Positions 34,690-43,698 of a stretch of 64,000 nucleotides of DNA are shown piece by piece (positions within the stretch are counted from its first letter, which is position 1; the number at the start of each line of letters is the position of its first letter). The translations under genes and the position numbers were made by a program. The stretch covers positions 892,001 to 956,000 of the forward strand of contig NZ_FXAF01000006.1 in NCBI RefSeq assembly GCF_900177415.1, written 5' to 3'. This DNA comes from Xaviernesmea oryzae. GTDB taxonomy: Bacteria > Pseudomonadota > Alphaproteobacteria > Rhizobiales > Rhizobiaceae. Below the pieces are notes generated by a model. It worked only from the letters and a program-made list of their open reading frames with translations. It was not told where the DNA came from and searched no databases.

Positions 34690-36486
34690 TCAGATCTCGC
34701 CGGACATCTCCCGGCGGCGCCGGTCGAGTTCTTCGCTGTAGCGCCTGAGCGTATGGCTTTCGGTCAGGAGCCCGATGACCTTGCGCTCGATCTGGTTGTT
34801 GACGACGGCCAGCGCTTCCGCCTCCAGCTTGTCGAACATCGCGGCCGCCTGCTTGGCGTTCATGGAACGCAGCAGCACGTCGTTCCTGTAACGTATGAAG
34901 GAGGCAAGCGTCGGCTTCTCCTTCTTCTCGGCGTCCTCGGTCGGCGCGGCATAGACGTCCGGCAGCAGGATCATGCCCGCATATTTCTCGCCTTCGTCGA
35001 CCAGGATCACCCGCTGCGTCGCGCCGAGCGGAAATTGCTTCCGGAATTCCTCGATGCTCATCGTCACCGGCGCGGTGCGCACGTCCGCGCGCATCATCCG
35101 TTCGACGGTGAGGTTGCGGATCCAGCCGATGTCGTGGGCGCTGCGGATGCTTTCTCCGCGCAGGTGGAAGCGCCACGTGGCGAAGGAATAGCCGAAGGTG
35201 CTGCGCACGGTGACCGACGAGGTGATGACAGCTGCGAGCGCGAGCGCGGTGATGGGGAAGTCGCCCGTCACCTCCAGCGCCAGGAACGTCATGGTGAGGG
35301 GGCCGCCGATGACGGCGACCGAGAGCGCGCTCATGCCGACCACCGCGTAGATGACCGGCGTGACCGTCGCCTCGGTGAAGACGTAGGGAGCGGCATAGGC
35401 GAAGAGCTTGCCGAGCAGCGCGCCCAGGAACAGCGATGCGAAGAAGAGCCCGCCGCGAAAGCCGGAGCCGATCGAGATGGCGCTGGCAACCGATTTCAGC
35501 AGCAGGATCGACAGGAGCGCGAAGACCGTCATGCTCTGGTTGAGGTTGAGGTGCAGGGCGCCGTGGCCGGCGGCCAGCACCTGCTGGTCGACGAGGGCGA
35601 GCAGTCCGACGGCGATGCCCCCGAGCGCCGGCCGGAAAACCGGTGAAATGGAGCTCTTGCGCGCCAGTTCCTCGACGAAGGTCACGCCTTTCATGAGCAG
35701 GATGCCGCCGCCGGCGCAGAACATGCCGAGCACGATCGCCGGCACGTAGTCGGCCGGCACGACGGCGCCGAAATCGCCGACGTCGATCATGAAGGCGTCG
35801 CCGACGAAAAGGCGGGTGACGATGGTCGCGGTGAGCGCCGATACCACGACCGGCGCAAGGCTGATGATCGTATAGGTGCCGATGATCAGCTCGAAGGCGT
35901 AGAACGCACCCGTCAGCGGCGCGTTGAATGCCGCCGCGATCGCGCCGGCCGCGCCGCAGCCGACGAGGATCCGGAGATCGGAGCGGCGAAGCTGCAGCAG
36001 GAAACCGATCTTGGAGGCTATTCCGGAGGAAAGCTGGGTGTAGCCGGCCTCCAGCCCGACGGAGGCGCCGAAGCCGTTGGAGATCAGGTTCTGGACCGCG
36101 ACGAGAATGCTGTCGGTGAGCGACAGGCGGCCGCCATGCAGCGCGTTGGCCTCGATCGGATCGACCATCGGCTTCTTGCGCCATTTGCGCAGGATCAGGA
36201 AGACGAGACCCATGACGGCGCCGCCGACGATCGGTGCGGCGAGAGTGGTAAGCCGGTCCGTATTGACCGAGGAACTCAGCCTTTCCCCCGCCTCGATCTT
36301 GAAGATCAGCTGATGCAGTTCATGCGAGACCCAGCTCATCCCCGCAACGGCGAAACCTGCAAGCACGCCGACCAGGGCTGCCGCGACGATGAGGCCGAAT
36401 TCGCTGCGCCGGATAAGGACGCGCAGCGCGGCCGGATCGAGAAGAATGCGGGCGGATGGCAGGTATGAGATGATCCGGCTGAACAT
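34690..36486 (-). CDS. CLC-family chloride channel/antiporter with C-terminal CBS pair
   Basis: A 598-residue membrane protein: CLC core (about 20-435) with GLEAGYTQ (gating Glu retained), GAAGAIAAAFNAPLTGAFYAFE, GSGFRGGLFFASLFLGALLG and VGMSALSVAVIGGPLT, then two CBS domains (VERMMRADVRTAP... and KVIGLLTESHTLRRYSEEL). The canonical GSGIP anion-binding loop is not seen in the expected place and GREGP is replaced by GLEAG, so ion selectivity cannot be assumed. Voltage-gated 'ClC-type' rhizobial homologues share this form. It is 80 bp upstream of the hydrolase gene on the same strand. Confidence 0.9.
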   Translation of the reverse strand: MFSRIISYLPSARILLDPAALRVLIRRSEFGLIVAAALVGVLAGFAVAGMSWVSHELHQLIFKIEAGERLSSSVNTDRLTTLAAPIVGGAVMGLVFLILRKWRKKPMVDPIEANALHGGRLSLTDSILVAVQNLISNGFGASVGLEAGYTQLSSGIASKIGFLLQLRRSDLRILVGCGAAGAIAAAFNAPLTGAFYAFELIIGTYTIISLAPVVVSALTATIVTRLFVGDAFMIDVGDFGAVVPADYVPAIVLGMFCAGGGILLMKGVTFVEELARKSSISPVFRPALGGIAVGLLALVDQQVLAAGHGALHLNLNQSMTVFALLSILLLKSVASAISIGSGFRGGLFFASLFLGALLGKLFAYAAPYVFTEATVTPVIYAVVGMSALSVAVIGGPLTMTFLALEVTGDFPITALALAAVITSSVTVRSTFGYSFATWRFHLRGESIRSAHDIGWIRNLTVERMMRADVRTAPVTMSIEEFRKQFPLGATQRVILVDEGEKYAGMILLPDVYAAPTEDAEKKEKPTLASFIRYRNDVLLRSMNAKQAAAMFDKLEAEALAVVNNQIERKVIGLLTESHTLRRYSEELDRRRREMSGEI

Positions 36487-36584
36487 GATGGCACGAGGCG
36501 GGCACGAGAAGGATGGGGCCTACTTAGTGCAGGCGGCGGCGGAAGCAAACCGTCAAAGCGGTCCCTTCCGCCTCCGCGCCGGCA

Positions 36585-37145
36585 TCATGCGGCCTTCCCG
36601 ATTTCATAATGCAGGATCACCGCGCCGTTGGCCGCGGTTGCGGAAGAGACGAGCTTCAGCTCCGTCAGCTGGTCCGCCGTCTTGAAAAGCGGATTGCCGG
36701 AACCGAGCAGCACCGGCACGATGCAGATGCGGTATTCGTCGATCAGCCCTTCCTTCATCAGCGAGGCTATCAGCTCGGCGCTGCCGAAGACGAAGATCGT
36801 CTTGCCGTCCTGCGCCTTCAGCGTCTTGAGCTCCGCAACCGGATCGCTCACCACGCGGCTGTTGTTCCATGTCGCCTCCTTCATCGTCTTCGAGACGGCG
36901 AGCTTGGCGATGCTGTTCATGTAGTCCTTGACCGGCCCTTCGTTCTCGGCCGTCGGCCAGTAGGCCGCCATGCCCTCGTAGGTTCTGCGTCCGAAGACCA
37001 GCAGATCGCCTTCCTTGCCGAACTGTTCGGAAAGCTCCCTGAGCTCCGGCCCCCAGGCGTGGTTGTGAAACTCCAGGTCCCAGGGCTTATCCCCCTCGAA
37101 ATAGCCGTCCAGCGTCATCAGGTTCCAGGCTACCAGCTTTCTCAT
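36585..37145 (-). CDS. Dihydrofolate reductase/RibD C-terminal-family protein
   Basis: A 186-residue NADPH-dependent reductase-like protein: MRKLVAWNLMTLDGYFEG, DLLVFGRRTYEGMAAYW, IFVFGSAELIASLMKEGLIDEYRI and VLLGSGNPLF. This is the RibD_C/YyaP branch, not the essential FolA. Start ATG 37145 is preceded by GGAGAATGAG. It is divergent from an HxlR-type regulator 97 bp away, so it is probably that regulator's target. Substrate unknown. Confidence 0.9.
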   Translation of the reverse strand: MRKLVAWNLMTLDGYFEGDKPWDLEFHNHAWGPELRELSEQFGKEGDLLVFGRRTYEGMAAYWPTAENEGPVKDYMNSIAKLAVSKTMKEATWNNSRVVSDPVAELKTLKAQDGKTIFVFGSAELIASLMKEGLIDEYRICIVPVLLGSGNPLFKTADQLTELKLVSSATAANGAVILHYEIGKAA

Positions 37146-37189
37146 CTCATTCTCCATCCGTGTTAAAACCAGTTGCATTTAGCAAGCAG

Positions 37190-37218
37190 TTGAAAGCTAG
37201 CGAAACTGATTTTATAAT
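37190..37218 (+). promoter_or_regulatory. Strong sigma70-type promoter of the HxlR gene with repeated motif
   Basis: TTGAAA (37190-37195) and TATAAT (37213-37218) are separated by exactly 17 bp, 25 bp upstream of the HxlR start. A direct repeat CAGTTG...TAGC (37170-37183 and 37187-37201) overlaps the -35 and runs towards the divergent reductase gene; it is a plausible autoregulatory operator. Confidence 0.7.
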
Positions 37219-37242
37219 GCAAGCGGTTTTTTGGAGAAAGAA

Positions 37243-37761
37243 ATGGAAGAAGTGCACCGGTCGGGTTGCCCGATCAATCTGACGCTGGAGGTTCTCGGCG
37301 ACCGCTGGAGCCTGATCGTCATCCGCGACATCATGTTCGGCAACCGCCGTCATTTCCGCGAGCTGCTGCAGAATTCGGAGGAGGGGATCGCCTCCAACAT
37401 CCTGGCCGACCGGCTGAAACGCCTGGTGGAGCGGGGAATGCTCACCCGCGAGGACGACCCGAGCCACAAGCAGAAGGCGATCTACAGCCTCACCGAGATG
37501 TCGATCCGGCTGGTGCCGATCTTCGCGGAGATGGGTGCCTGGGGCCGGCGGTTCCTTCCCGTTTCGGAGGAGCTCTCGATCCGTGCCCAGCTTCTGGAGG
37601 AGGGCGGCCGCCCGCTCTGGGAGGATTTCATGCAGGAACTGCGCGTCCTGCATCTGCACGCTCCCCGCGATCCCGATAAACCGTCCGTCTTCGATCGCCT
37701 GCGCGCCGCCTATCTCGAAGTCGTCGCCCGCAACAGGGCCGCCGCCGAGGCTGCCGAGTGA
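37243..37761 (+). CDS. HxlR-family transcription regulator
   Basis: A 172-residue winged-helix regulator: SGCPINLTLEVLGDRWSLIVIRDIMFG is the HxlR signature with one conserved Cys at the N-terminus (often a redox or electrophile sensor), followed by RHFRELLQNSEEGIASNILADRLKRLVERGML and EDDPSHKQKAIYSLTE. ATG 37243 has GGAG six bases upstream. The extra C-terminal region (about 110-172) is longer than in YodB-type proteins. It is divergent from the reductase gene, the usual arrangement for HxlR regulators and their target. Confidence 0.92.
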   Translation: MEEVHRSGCPINLTLEVLGDRWSLIVIRDIMFGNRRHFRELLQNSEEGIASNILADRLKRLVERGMLTREDDPSHKQKAIYSLTEMSIRLVPIFAEMGAWGRRFLPVSEELSIRAQLLEEGGRPLWEDFMQELRVLHLHAPRDPDKPSVFDRLRAAYLEVVARNRAAAEAAE

Positions 37762-38565
37762 TCAGTCCTTGCGGAAGATCAGGCTGGCGCCCCAGCCGGT
37801 GATGACGGCGATCAGCACGCACAGGAAACCGTAGGCGAGCGGCCGGTTATGCGCCGCGTCCGTGATCGCCTGTTCGATGCCGGTCTTGACGACGCGCAGC
37901 GGCAGTTCCTTCTGGAGGATGAGCTGGCCGCTCTTGAAGAGATAGGCGCGCACCACATGGACGCCGTCCGGAATGTTGGCCGGCAGCCTCAGCGAGGCGC
38001 GGAAGAGGCTCGACGAGACGAAGCGCACGCCGCTCGTGTCGCGCTGGTAGAGCCCGCTCGTGAGCTTCAGCCGCCGGTAGGCGTCGCGGAACTCGCCGAT
38101 CAGGCCGGAATCGGGAATGTAGCCGACCGGGTTGAGCGCCAGGTGATCGATGCCGACGCCGATATCGTTGAGGCTCGTTGGCTGGTCGATGCTGTCGATC
38201 TGGCGGGTGCTCGCCATCGAATAGCTTTCCGGCACCTGTTCGAACGTCATCGACTGCGTGTTCATCCATATGCCGAAGACGCGCTCCTTCTTGCGCACCG
38301 TGGCATAGTCCTTCGGACCCTCCAGCGTGACGATCAGGTCGTATTGCCCGATCGCCAGGAACAGTTCGTCCGCATTGGTGAGCGCCCCGAAAATCGTCAG
38401 GTCCGCGCCGCGGAAATCCGAAGCGATGGCGATTTCGCTGGTCGAGGCGCCGATCTCCAGGCCCTCCCTCACCGTCGAGGCCTGCCCGAACGGCACCTGC
38501 GCCATCGCGGGCGAGGCGAGCGCCGCGAACACGAACAGCAGGGTGGAGCGGAGGAGCCGGCGCAT
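37762..38565 (-). CDS. TIGR02186-like exported membrane-anchored protein
   Basis: A 267-residue protein with a signal peptide (MRRLLRSTLLFVFAALASPAMA), a beta-rich periplasmic part (LEIGASTSEIAIASDFRGADLTIFGALTNAD) and a C-terminal anchor (PLAYGFLCVLIAVITGWGASL). This matches the alphaproteobacterial family TIGR02186, which is regularly found next to TauE/SafE permeases. Its ATG overlaps the permease stop by one base (TGATG), so translation is coupled. It probably serves as an accessory subunit; no activity is known. Confidence 0.85.
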   Translation of the reverse strand: MRRLLRSTLLFVFAALASPAMAQVPFGQASTVREGLEIGASTSEIAIASDFRGADLTIFGALTNADELFLAIGQYDLIVTLEGPKDYATVRKKERVFGIWMNTQSMTFEQVPESYSMASTRQIDSIDQPTSLNDIGVGIDHLALNPVGYIPDSGLIGEFRDAYRRLKLTSGLYQRDTSGVRFVSSSLFRASLRLPANIPDGVHVVRAYLFKSGQLILQKELPLRVVKTGIEQAITDAAHNRPLAYGFLCVLIAVITGWGASLIFRKD

Positions 38566-39512
38566 CAGTAGGACAAGCCCCCGACCGCGACCGAATAGAT
38601 GTCCTCCGGCGTCACGATGAGCCCGATCGCGAGGCGGATGCCGACGGCGAGCACGAGCAGCGCCAGCAGCGCGCGGAGCTGCTCGCCGCGCAGCTTCTGG
38701 CCGACGCGCACCCCGTATTGCGCGCCGATCACGCCGGCGACCATGAGGATCGAGGCGAGCACGATGTCGACGGAATAGTTGGTCGCCGCCTGCACCATGG
38801 TCGTGTAGGCGGTCACGAAGATGATCTGGAAGAGCGACGTGCCGACGACCACGTTGGTCGGGATGCGCAGGAGATAGATCATCGCCGGCACCATGATGAA
38901 GCCGCCGCCGACGCCCATGATCGAGGTGAGCACGCCGATGCCGAAGCCGAGCGTCACGATCGGCACGGCGCTCAGATAGATCCGCGATTTCTTGAACCGC
39001 ATCTTGAAGGGCAGCCGGTGCACCCAGTTGTGCTGGCCGGGGCGCTTCAGCGGCAGCGGCTCGTTGTTTCTCGCCCGCTGCATGGCGCGCAGGCTTTCCT
39101 GCAGCATCAGCCCGCCGATCGTCCCGAGCAGCACGACGTAGAGGAGCGAGATGAAGAGGTCGAGCTGGCCGACCCGCCTCAGCCAGGAGAAGACCCAGAC
39201 GCCCGCCGTCGCGCCCAGGAGGCCGCCGACGAGCAGCACCGAACCGAGCTTCATGTCCAGCGTGCCGCGCCGGAAATGGGTGATCGCGCCGGAGATCGAG
39301 GAGGCGACGACCTGGTTGGCGCCCGTCGCGACCGCCACCACGGGCGGGATGTTGTAGAAGATCAGCAGCGGCGTGATGAGAAAGCCGCCGCCCACGCCGA
39401 ACATGCCGGACAGGAAGCCCACGGCCGCGCCCATGCCGAGAATGATGAAGATGTTCACCGAAAGCTCTGCGATCGGCAGGTAGACAGTCACGGCCGAACC
39501 CCGAAAAGGCAT
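38565..39512 (-). CDS. TauE/SafE-family permease (sulfite exporter type)
   Basis: A 315-residue membrane protein with about eight helices in two repeats, each opening with the family motif: FLSGMFGVGGGFLITPLLIF and LTSIMGVGGGFIMVPAMIYL. TGANQVVASSISGAI and VVVGTSLFQIIFVTAYTTM are the matching repeat-internal segments. A cytoplasmic linker lies between the halves. Members export sulfite, sulfonates or related anions. The start may be ATG 39512 or GTG 39491 (MTVYLPIAEL). The downstream TIGR02186-like gene is translationally coupled. Confidence 0.9.
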   Translation of the reverse strand: MPFRGSAVTVYLPIAELSVNIFIILGMGAAVGFLSGMFGVGGGFLITPLLIFYNIPPVVAVATGANQVVASSISGAITHFRRGTLDMKLGSVLLVGGLLGATAGVWVFSWLRRVGQLDLFISLLYVVLLGTIGGLMLQESLRAMQRARNNEPLPLKRPGQHNWVHRLPFKMRFKKSRIYLSAVPIVTLGFGIGVLTSIMGVGGGFIMVPAMIYLLRIPTNVVVGTSLFQIIFVTAYTTMVQAATNYSVDIVLASILMVAGVIGAQYGVRVGQKLRGEQLRALLALLVLAVGIRLAIGLIVTPEDIYSVAVGGLSY

Positions 39513-39738
39513 GAATCACCGCCTCGCGGGCGGCGCGATCATGGGTCCGCCCGCTGCGGCGATGGGATTGTGCGCGACCCTGACCCCTCGAAATTGCCGG
39601 CCGGCCGCCTGTTTCCACATGCGCCCGGCGCGAGCCGCGAGTCAATTCGCAAGTCTCAGATAATTAGGCAATTTTACCGTTTTTGTGGCGATGTGATTAA
39701 TAACGCGCAACTCTTCAAAACCGGTCGGGTAAGTAGAG

Positions 39739-42700
39739 TTACTTGTTCCGCGCCAGCAGTTCCTTCACCAGCGCGTCGTTGATCTTGCCGTTCGGCTCCT
39801 GTCCCACCGAGGTCTGGAAGGCCTTGATGGCCGCGGTCGTCCTGGCGCCCATCTTGCCGTCCGGCTGGCCGGCGTCGAAGCCGTTCTTGTTGAGGATCGC
39901 CTGGATGTTGCGGATCGCCTTCTCCATGTCGACCGAAGCCGTGGTGAGCGGCTTGCCGGAAGCCCATTCGTCCGGCAGGTTGATCGAATTGGCCTGCGGA
40001 TCGAGCGGCTGCACCTTCCAGGTCTCCGCCTTGGCGCGGGCGCTTTCGAGCTGCTCCTTGCGCATGGCGTTCGCCACCTCGTCGCGCTTCTGGGCGGCGT
40101 CCTTGTCGCCGTCCTTGGCCGCGACCGCGAACCATTTGTAGGATTCTTCGAGGTCCTGCTTCACGCCGTTGCCGCGCGCATAGAGGATCGCCAGGTTGAA
40201 CTGGCTGTCGGAAACGCCGAGATCGGCGGCCTTGCCGAACCATTCCACGGCTGCCGCATAGTCCGGCTGCCCGGCGGCGCCGGAGGCATAGAGCACGGCG
40301 AGATTGTGCATGGCGCTCGCATTGCCGGCCTCGGCGGCCTGCTTGTAATAGGCCATCGCCCGGGTGAGGTCGCGCGTCACGCCGGTGCCCTTCTCGAAGA
40401 GGTTGGCGAGCCGGTATTGCGCGGGGGCGAGCCCCCGGTCGGCGGCGAGCTTGTACCAGTTGGCGGCTTCCGAAAGGTCCGTCTGGACGCCGCGCCCTTC
40501 GGTGAAGCGTGCGCCGATCTCGAAGAGGGCGTTGGGATCGCCCGCCGCAGCCGCATCGGCAAGCGACTTGGGCTCGATGCCTTCGGGAACGACGATCGCC
40601 GACGGAATGTCGGCCTGGGAGGCGGAGGCTTCCGCCTTGGGCACGGTGACGAAATCGTCCTGCGCCTCCGGCGCCGTGCCGGCCGGTTCCATGAGGGAAG
40701 GTGCGCCGGCCGCCGGGTTGGGATCGGTGAGATGGGGCGATGCGGCTTCCGGGGCGGATGCGGTCTCTTCCGGAACTGCGGGCGCCGCGGCGATTTCCGA
40801 ACCGCTGTCGATGCTGTCGGCACCGGCCAGGCTTTCGGGTGCGGCGCTCTCGCTGCCGCCTGCCATGTCGGCCGGAGCGGGTTCGGCGGGCGTCTCGATC
40901 GCCGCGACCGGGGCGGCGGCCCCAGGTGCCCTGGCTCCGCTGGTCAAAGTCTTGGCGAGCGGCATCGCCATCAGCGCCAGAAGCACGGCGCCGACGGCCA
41001 TCAGGATCGGCCGGCGATGCCGGGAAAATATCGCGCCGATGCCGGTGCCGGAGGGCTTGGCGGCCTTGCGCGGGTCCTTTGCCGGCGCGGCATTCTGCGA
41101 GGGATCGGTTTCCTGCGCGGCGGCCTTGGCGGCGCGGCGGGCGGCGGCGATATAGTCGGCCCGCTCGGTGCCGGCCGGGCGATCGCCGTCGAATGCGCCG
41201 GCGGCCTGGCTGGCGCGAACCCGCTCCAGGATCTTCTTCACGTCGGGAGCGCCGGAACCCGGCTCCAGAAGATCGTTCTCGTAGTCGGACGGCAGCGCGT
41301 CCGAGGGGTCGAGCGAAGGCGCCGGCTCGACGACGGCACGGCTGGTCTTGGCGGCTTCCCCCTTGCCGCCCGGCAGGAGGCGGCGGGAGATTTCGGTGAG
41401 CAGGCTGGTCTTGGCCGCCCTGTCGTTCCGGGCGATGTCGTTCCGGGCGATGTCGTTCGGGGCGGCCTTGGTGTCCGCCCGAAGCATCGTTTCGGTTTCC
41501 GAAAGCTCCCCGGCGCCCGTTTCCTGGACATCGAAGGCTGCCGCGGCCGGTTGCGGCGACTGCGCAATGTCCCCGCTGATGAGCGCTTCGGGCGCTGCGG
41601 CAAGCGTCGCCGCGGCCGGCATGGCGGCGGCGGAAAGGCGGGATTCGTACCGCTCGGGCTCGCTGTAATACCGTTCCGCAGGGGCGGAAGCGGCAAGCCG
41701 CTCCTCCATGCCGTCCAGTCGGTCGGCGATCTGCACCAGCGTGCCGTGCAGGGCTTCGAACGTATGGTGGGTCCGCTCTTCCGAACTGCGCGTCAGGTCT
41801 TCGAGATGCTTCAGGTCGTCGGCGAGCGCCGAAAGGGCGGCCATGTCGGCGGCGCCGACCGGAGTGCCGGCGGCCGACTGGCGGGAATAGGCTTCGACGA
41901 CGGCTTCGGCTGCCTGGCGCGCCGCCTCGATGATGTATTCGTCGTTGGTCGCCATATAGCTTTCGATCGCCGTCATGCGGCTGTCGAAATCGGCGGGCAG
42001 CGCGGCGGCCGGCTGCGGCTGGCTGATCAGCACGGAAAGATGGGCGATCTGCTCTTCGAGATTGCGCAGCGCGCCGTCGTCGCCCCGCGGTGCGGCCGTT
42101 GCCTCGTCCAGACGGGCGGCGATGTCGCTCAGCCGGTCCTCGATGCGCCCGAAGGCATTTCCGTCCATCGCCGGCTGCATCCGCGGCTGATGGTCCATCT
42201 CCTCGATCCGCCGCGCCAGATAGTCGAGCCGTTCTGCAAGCACGTCGTTGACGGAGCCCTTTTCCAGGCCCTCGATCCTGCGGGAAATGTCGGCAAGATG
42301 GTGAAAGATCTCCGGCTGCTCGGCCGGCTTCTGGGCCTGTTCGAGGATCAGCGAAAGCTGTTCCAGCCGGTCTTCCAGGCGCAGCGCGGCCTGCTCGTCG
42401 GTCAGTTCCTCGATGCGGCCCGTGAGCGCTTCGATGCGGGCCGAAAGCAGCTCGGTCGGATCGGCCTGATGGTGGGACGCCTGGCTCAACGCGTCGATCT
42501 GGTCGGCGAGCGCGCCGATCCTGCCTTCGAGGCGCTGCAGGAACGACTGGTCGATCGACGCGGCGGCGGAAGCGCGTCCGCCTGCCGCGATCGCGCGGCT
42601 GATCTCGTCCAGCCGCTGGTCGAGGGTGGAGAAATGTTCGGAAAACGCCGCGCTGCTCGGCTGCATGTGCGAGCCGAGCTGCTCCATGGCGCTGGCGACG

Positions 42701-43698
42701 GTGATCAGCTTCTGTTCGAGCGCCCGGATGACCGGGTTGTCGCTCATCTCGCCGAGCTGGCTCTTGATCTCGTCGATGCGATAGGCGAGCGAGACGAGTT
42801 CCTCCCGCAGCGCTGCCGAATCCAGGTCGTGCATGCGCTCTTCGAGCCCCTGCCACTGGCTTTCGATCCGCCGCACGGAATCTTCGCGGGCGAGCCCTTC
42901 CATGACGGAGCGCAATTCCTCGAACTCGGCGCGCAGGCCGGCCGCTTCCGGCGTCGCCTGGTAGCCGAGCTGGTTGATGCCTTCCGCAAGCCTTGCGAGA
43001 TCTTCGCGCAGATCCTCGGTGAAGCGCTGGTCCTCGGCGATGGAGATGATCGAACGGATTTCGCCGCGCAGGGCGTTCATCTCGCGCGCGACGCCTTCGG
43101 AAATATCCTGCTTCAGCTCCTGGCGCAGGCCGACCAGCGCCTGGGCGATATCCCGCATCCCGTTGTCGCCCTGTGGTGGCTGATGCTGTTGCGGCTGATG
43201 CGCCGGCATCTGCGGCTGTGCGGCGGGGCGGACGAACTCTTCCCGGCGGGGCGGGGAGGGATAGTGCGCCGCGGCATAGCCGGACGTTCCGGCAGGCGCC
43301 GCCGCCTGGCGTTCCAGGGGCCGGTGGGCTTCCGGCGGACGCACGTCGCTGCGCCGCGGTTCGGCGGGGCGGGAAACTTCGCGCCGCGCCTCGGGCGCGT
43401 GCGGGCGCTCGGGGCGGGTGCTGCGGTCGCGGCCGGTCTCGAGCATGCGCTGGCGCTCGCGGATCTGGGCGAGCGGATCGCCGGCGAATTCGGGAGCCCG
43501 ATGGGAGGCCGAAGCCGGTGCCGGGCGCCGCTCCTGGCGCGGATCGCGGGCTTCGAGGTTCTTCGATGAACGGGGATCGCGGCCGGCGCCCGACATCAGC
43601 CCCTCGATACGAGCCTCCAGCCCTTCGATGGTGCGGTTCAGCGCATCCAGGGAAGAGCGGTCGCCATGACGGTGAGGAGTCGATCGTGATCCGTTCAT
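39739..43698 (-). CDS. podJ: PodJ-like polar organizer with Sel1 repeats and peptidoglycan-binding domain
   Basis: A 1319-residue protein. The N-terminal two thirds are Gln/Glu/Ala-rich helices forming long coiled coils (EELRSVMEGLAREDSVRRIE, IEELTDEQAALRLEDRLEQL). One membrane segment follows near residue 890-915 (PILMAVGAVLLALMAMPLA), then a Pro/Ala-rich stretch, Sel1-like repeats at about 1050-1200 (AAAGDPNALFEIGARFTEGRG, AAEAGNASAMHNLAVLYASG, AADLGVSDSQFNLAILYARG) and a C-terminal peptidoglycan-binding domain (IRNIQAILNKNGFDAGQPDG). This order, cytoplasmic coiled coil and periplasmic Sel1/PG-binding, is that of alphaproteobacterial PodJ, which marks the growing or old pole. ATG 43698 follows GAGCGAGCAA. 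Confidence 0.85.
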   Translation of the reverse strand: MNGSRSTPHRHGDRSSLDALNRTIEGLEARIEGLMSGAGRDPRSSKNLEARDPRQERRPAPASASHRAPEFAGDPLAQIRERQRMLETGRDRSTRPERPHAPEARREVSRPAEPRRSDVRPPEAHRPLERQAAAPAGTSGYAAAHYPSPPRREEFVRPAAQPQMPAHQPQQHQPPQGDNGMRDIAQALVGLRQELKQDISEGVAREMNALRGEIRSIISIAEDQRFTEDLREDLARLAEGINQLGYQATPEAAGLRAEFEELRSVMEGLAREDSVRRIESQWQGLEERMHDLDSAALREELVSLAYRIDEIKSQLGEMSDNPVIRALEQKLITVASAMEQLGSHMQPSSAAFSEHFSTLDQRLDEISRAIAAGGRASAAASIDQSFLQRLEGRIGALADQIDALSQASHHQADPTELLSARIEALTGRIEELTDEQAALRLEDRLEQLSLILEQAQKPAEQPEIFHHLADISRRIEGLEKGSVNDVLAERLDYLARRIEEMDHQPRMQPAMDGNAFGRIEDRLSDIAARLDEATAAPRGDDGALRNLEEQIAHLSVLISQPQPAAALPADFDSRMTAIESYMATNDEYIIEAARQAAEAVVEAYSRQSAAGTPVGAADMAALSALADDLKHLEDLTRSSEERTHHTFEALHGTLVQIADRLDGMEERLAASAPAERYYSEPERYESRLSAAAMPAAATLAAAPEALISGDIAQSPQPAAAAFDVQETGAGELSETETMLRADTKAAPNDIARNDIARNDRAAKTSLLTEISRRLLPGGKGEAAKTSRAVVEPAPSLDPSDALPSDYENDLLEPGSGAPDVKKILERVRASQAAGAFDGDRPAGTERADYIAAARRAAKAAAQETDPSQNAAPAKDPRKAAKPSGTGIGAIFSRHRRPILMAVGAVLLALMAMPLAKTLTSGARAPGAAAPVAAIETPAEPAPADMAGGSESAAPESLAGADSIDSGSEIAAAPAVPEETASAPEAASPHLTDPNPAAGAPSLMEPAGTAPEAQDDFVTVPKAEASASQADIPSAIVVPEGIEPKSLADAAAAGDPNALFEIGARFTEGRGVQTDLSEAANWYKLAADRGLAPAQYRLANLFEKGTGVTRDLTRAMAYYKQAAEAGNASAMHNLAVLYASGAAGQPDYAAAVEWFGKAADLGVSDSQFNLAILYARGNGVKQDLEESYKWFAVAAKDGDKDAAQKRDEVANAMRKEQLESARAKAETWKVQPLDPQANSINLPDEWASGKPLTTASVDMEKAIRNIQAILNKNGFDAGQPDGKMGARTTAAIKAFQTSVGQEPNGKINDALVKELLARNK
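41421..41465. repeat. 15-bp tandem repeat inside podJ
   Basis: The unit TGTCGTTCCGGGCGA occurs at 41421-41435 and 41436-41450 exactly and at 41451-41465 with two or three changes. On the minus strand it encodes NDIAR-NDIAR-NDRAA in the linker just upstream of the membrane segment. A multiple of three, so copy changes would keep frame. Confidence 0.85.

Noticed and set aside
37762-39645. Single fused frame across the TIGR02186-like gene into the permease region
   Set aside because: The frame stays open by chance upstream; the two proteins are separate with a TGATG overlap, and the upstream translation is Arg-rich and antisense-like.
40306-43569. Very long plus-strand open frame opposite podJ
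   Set aside because: Gly/Arg-rich low-complexity product, entirely antisense to a well-supported coding frame.
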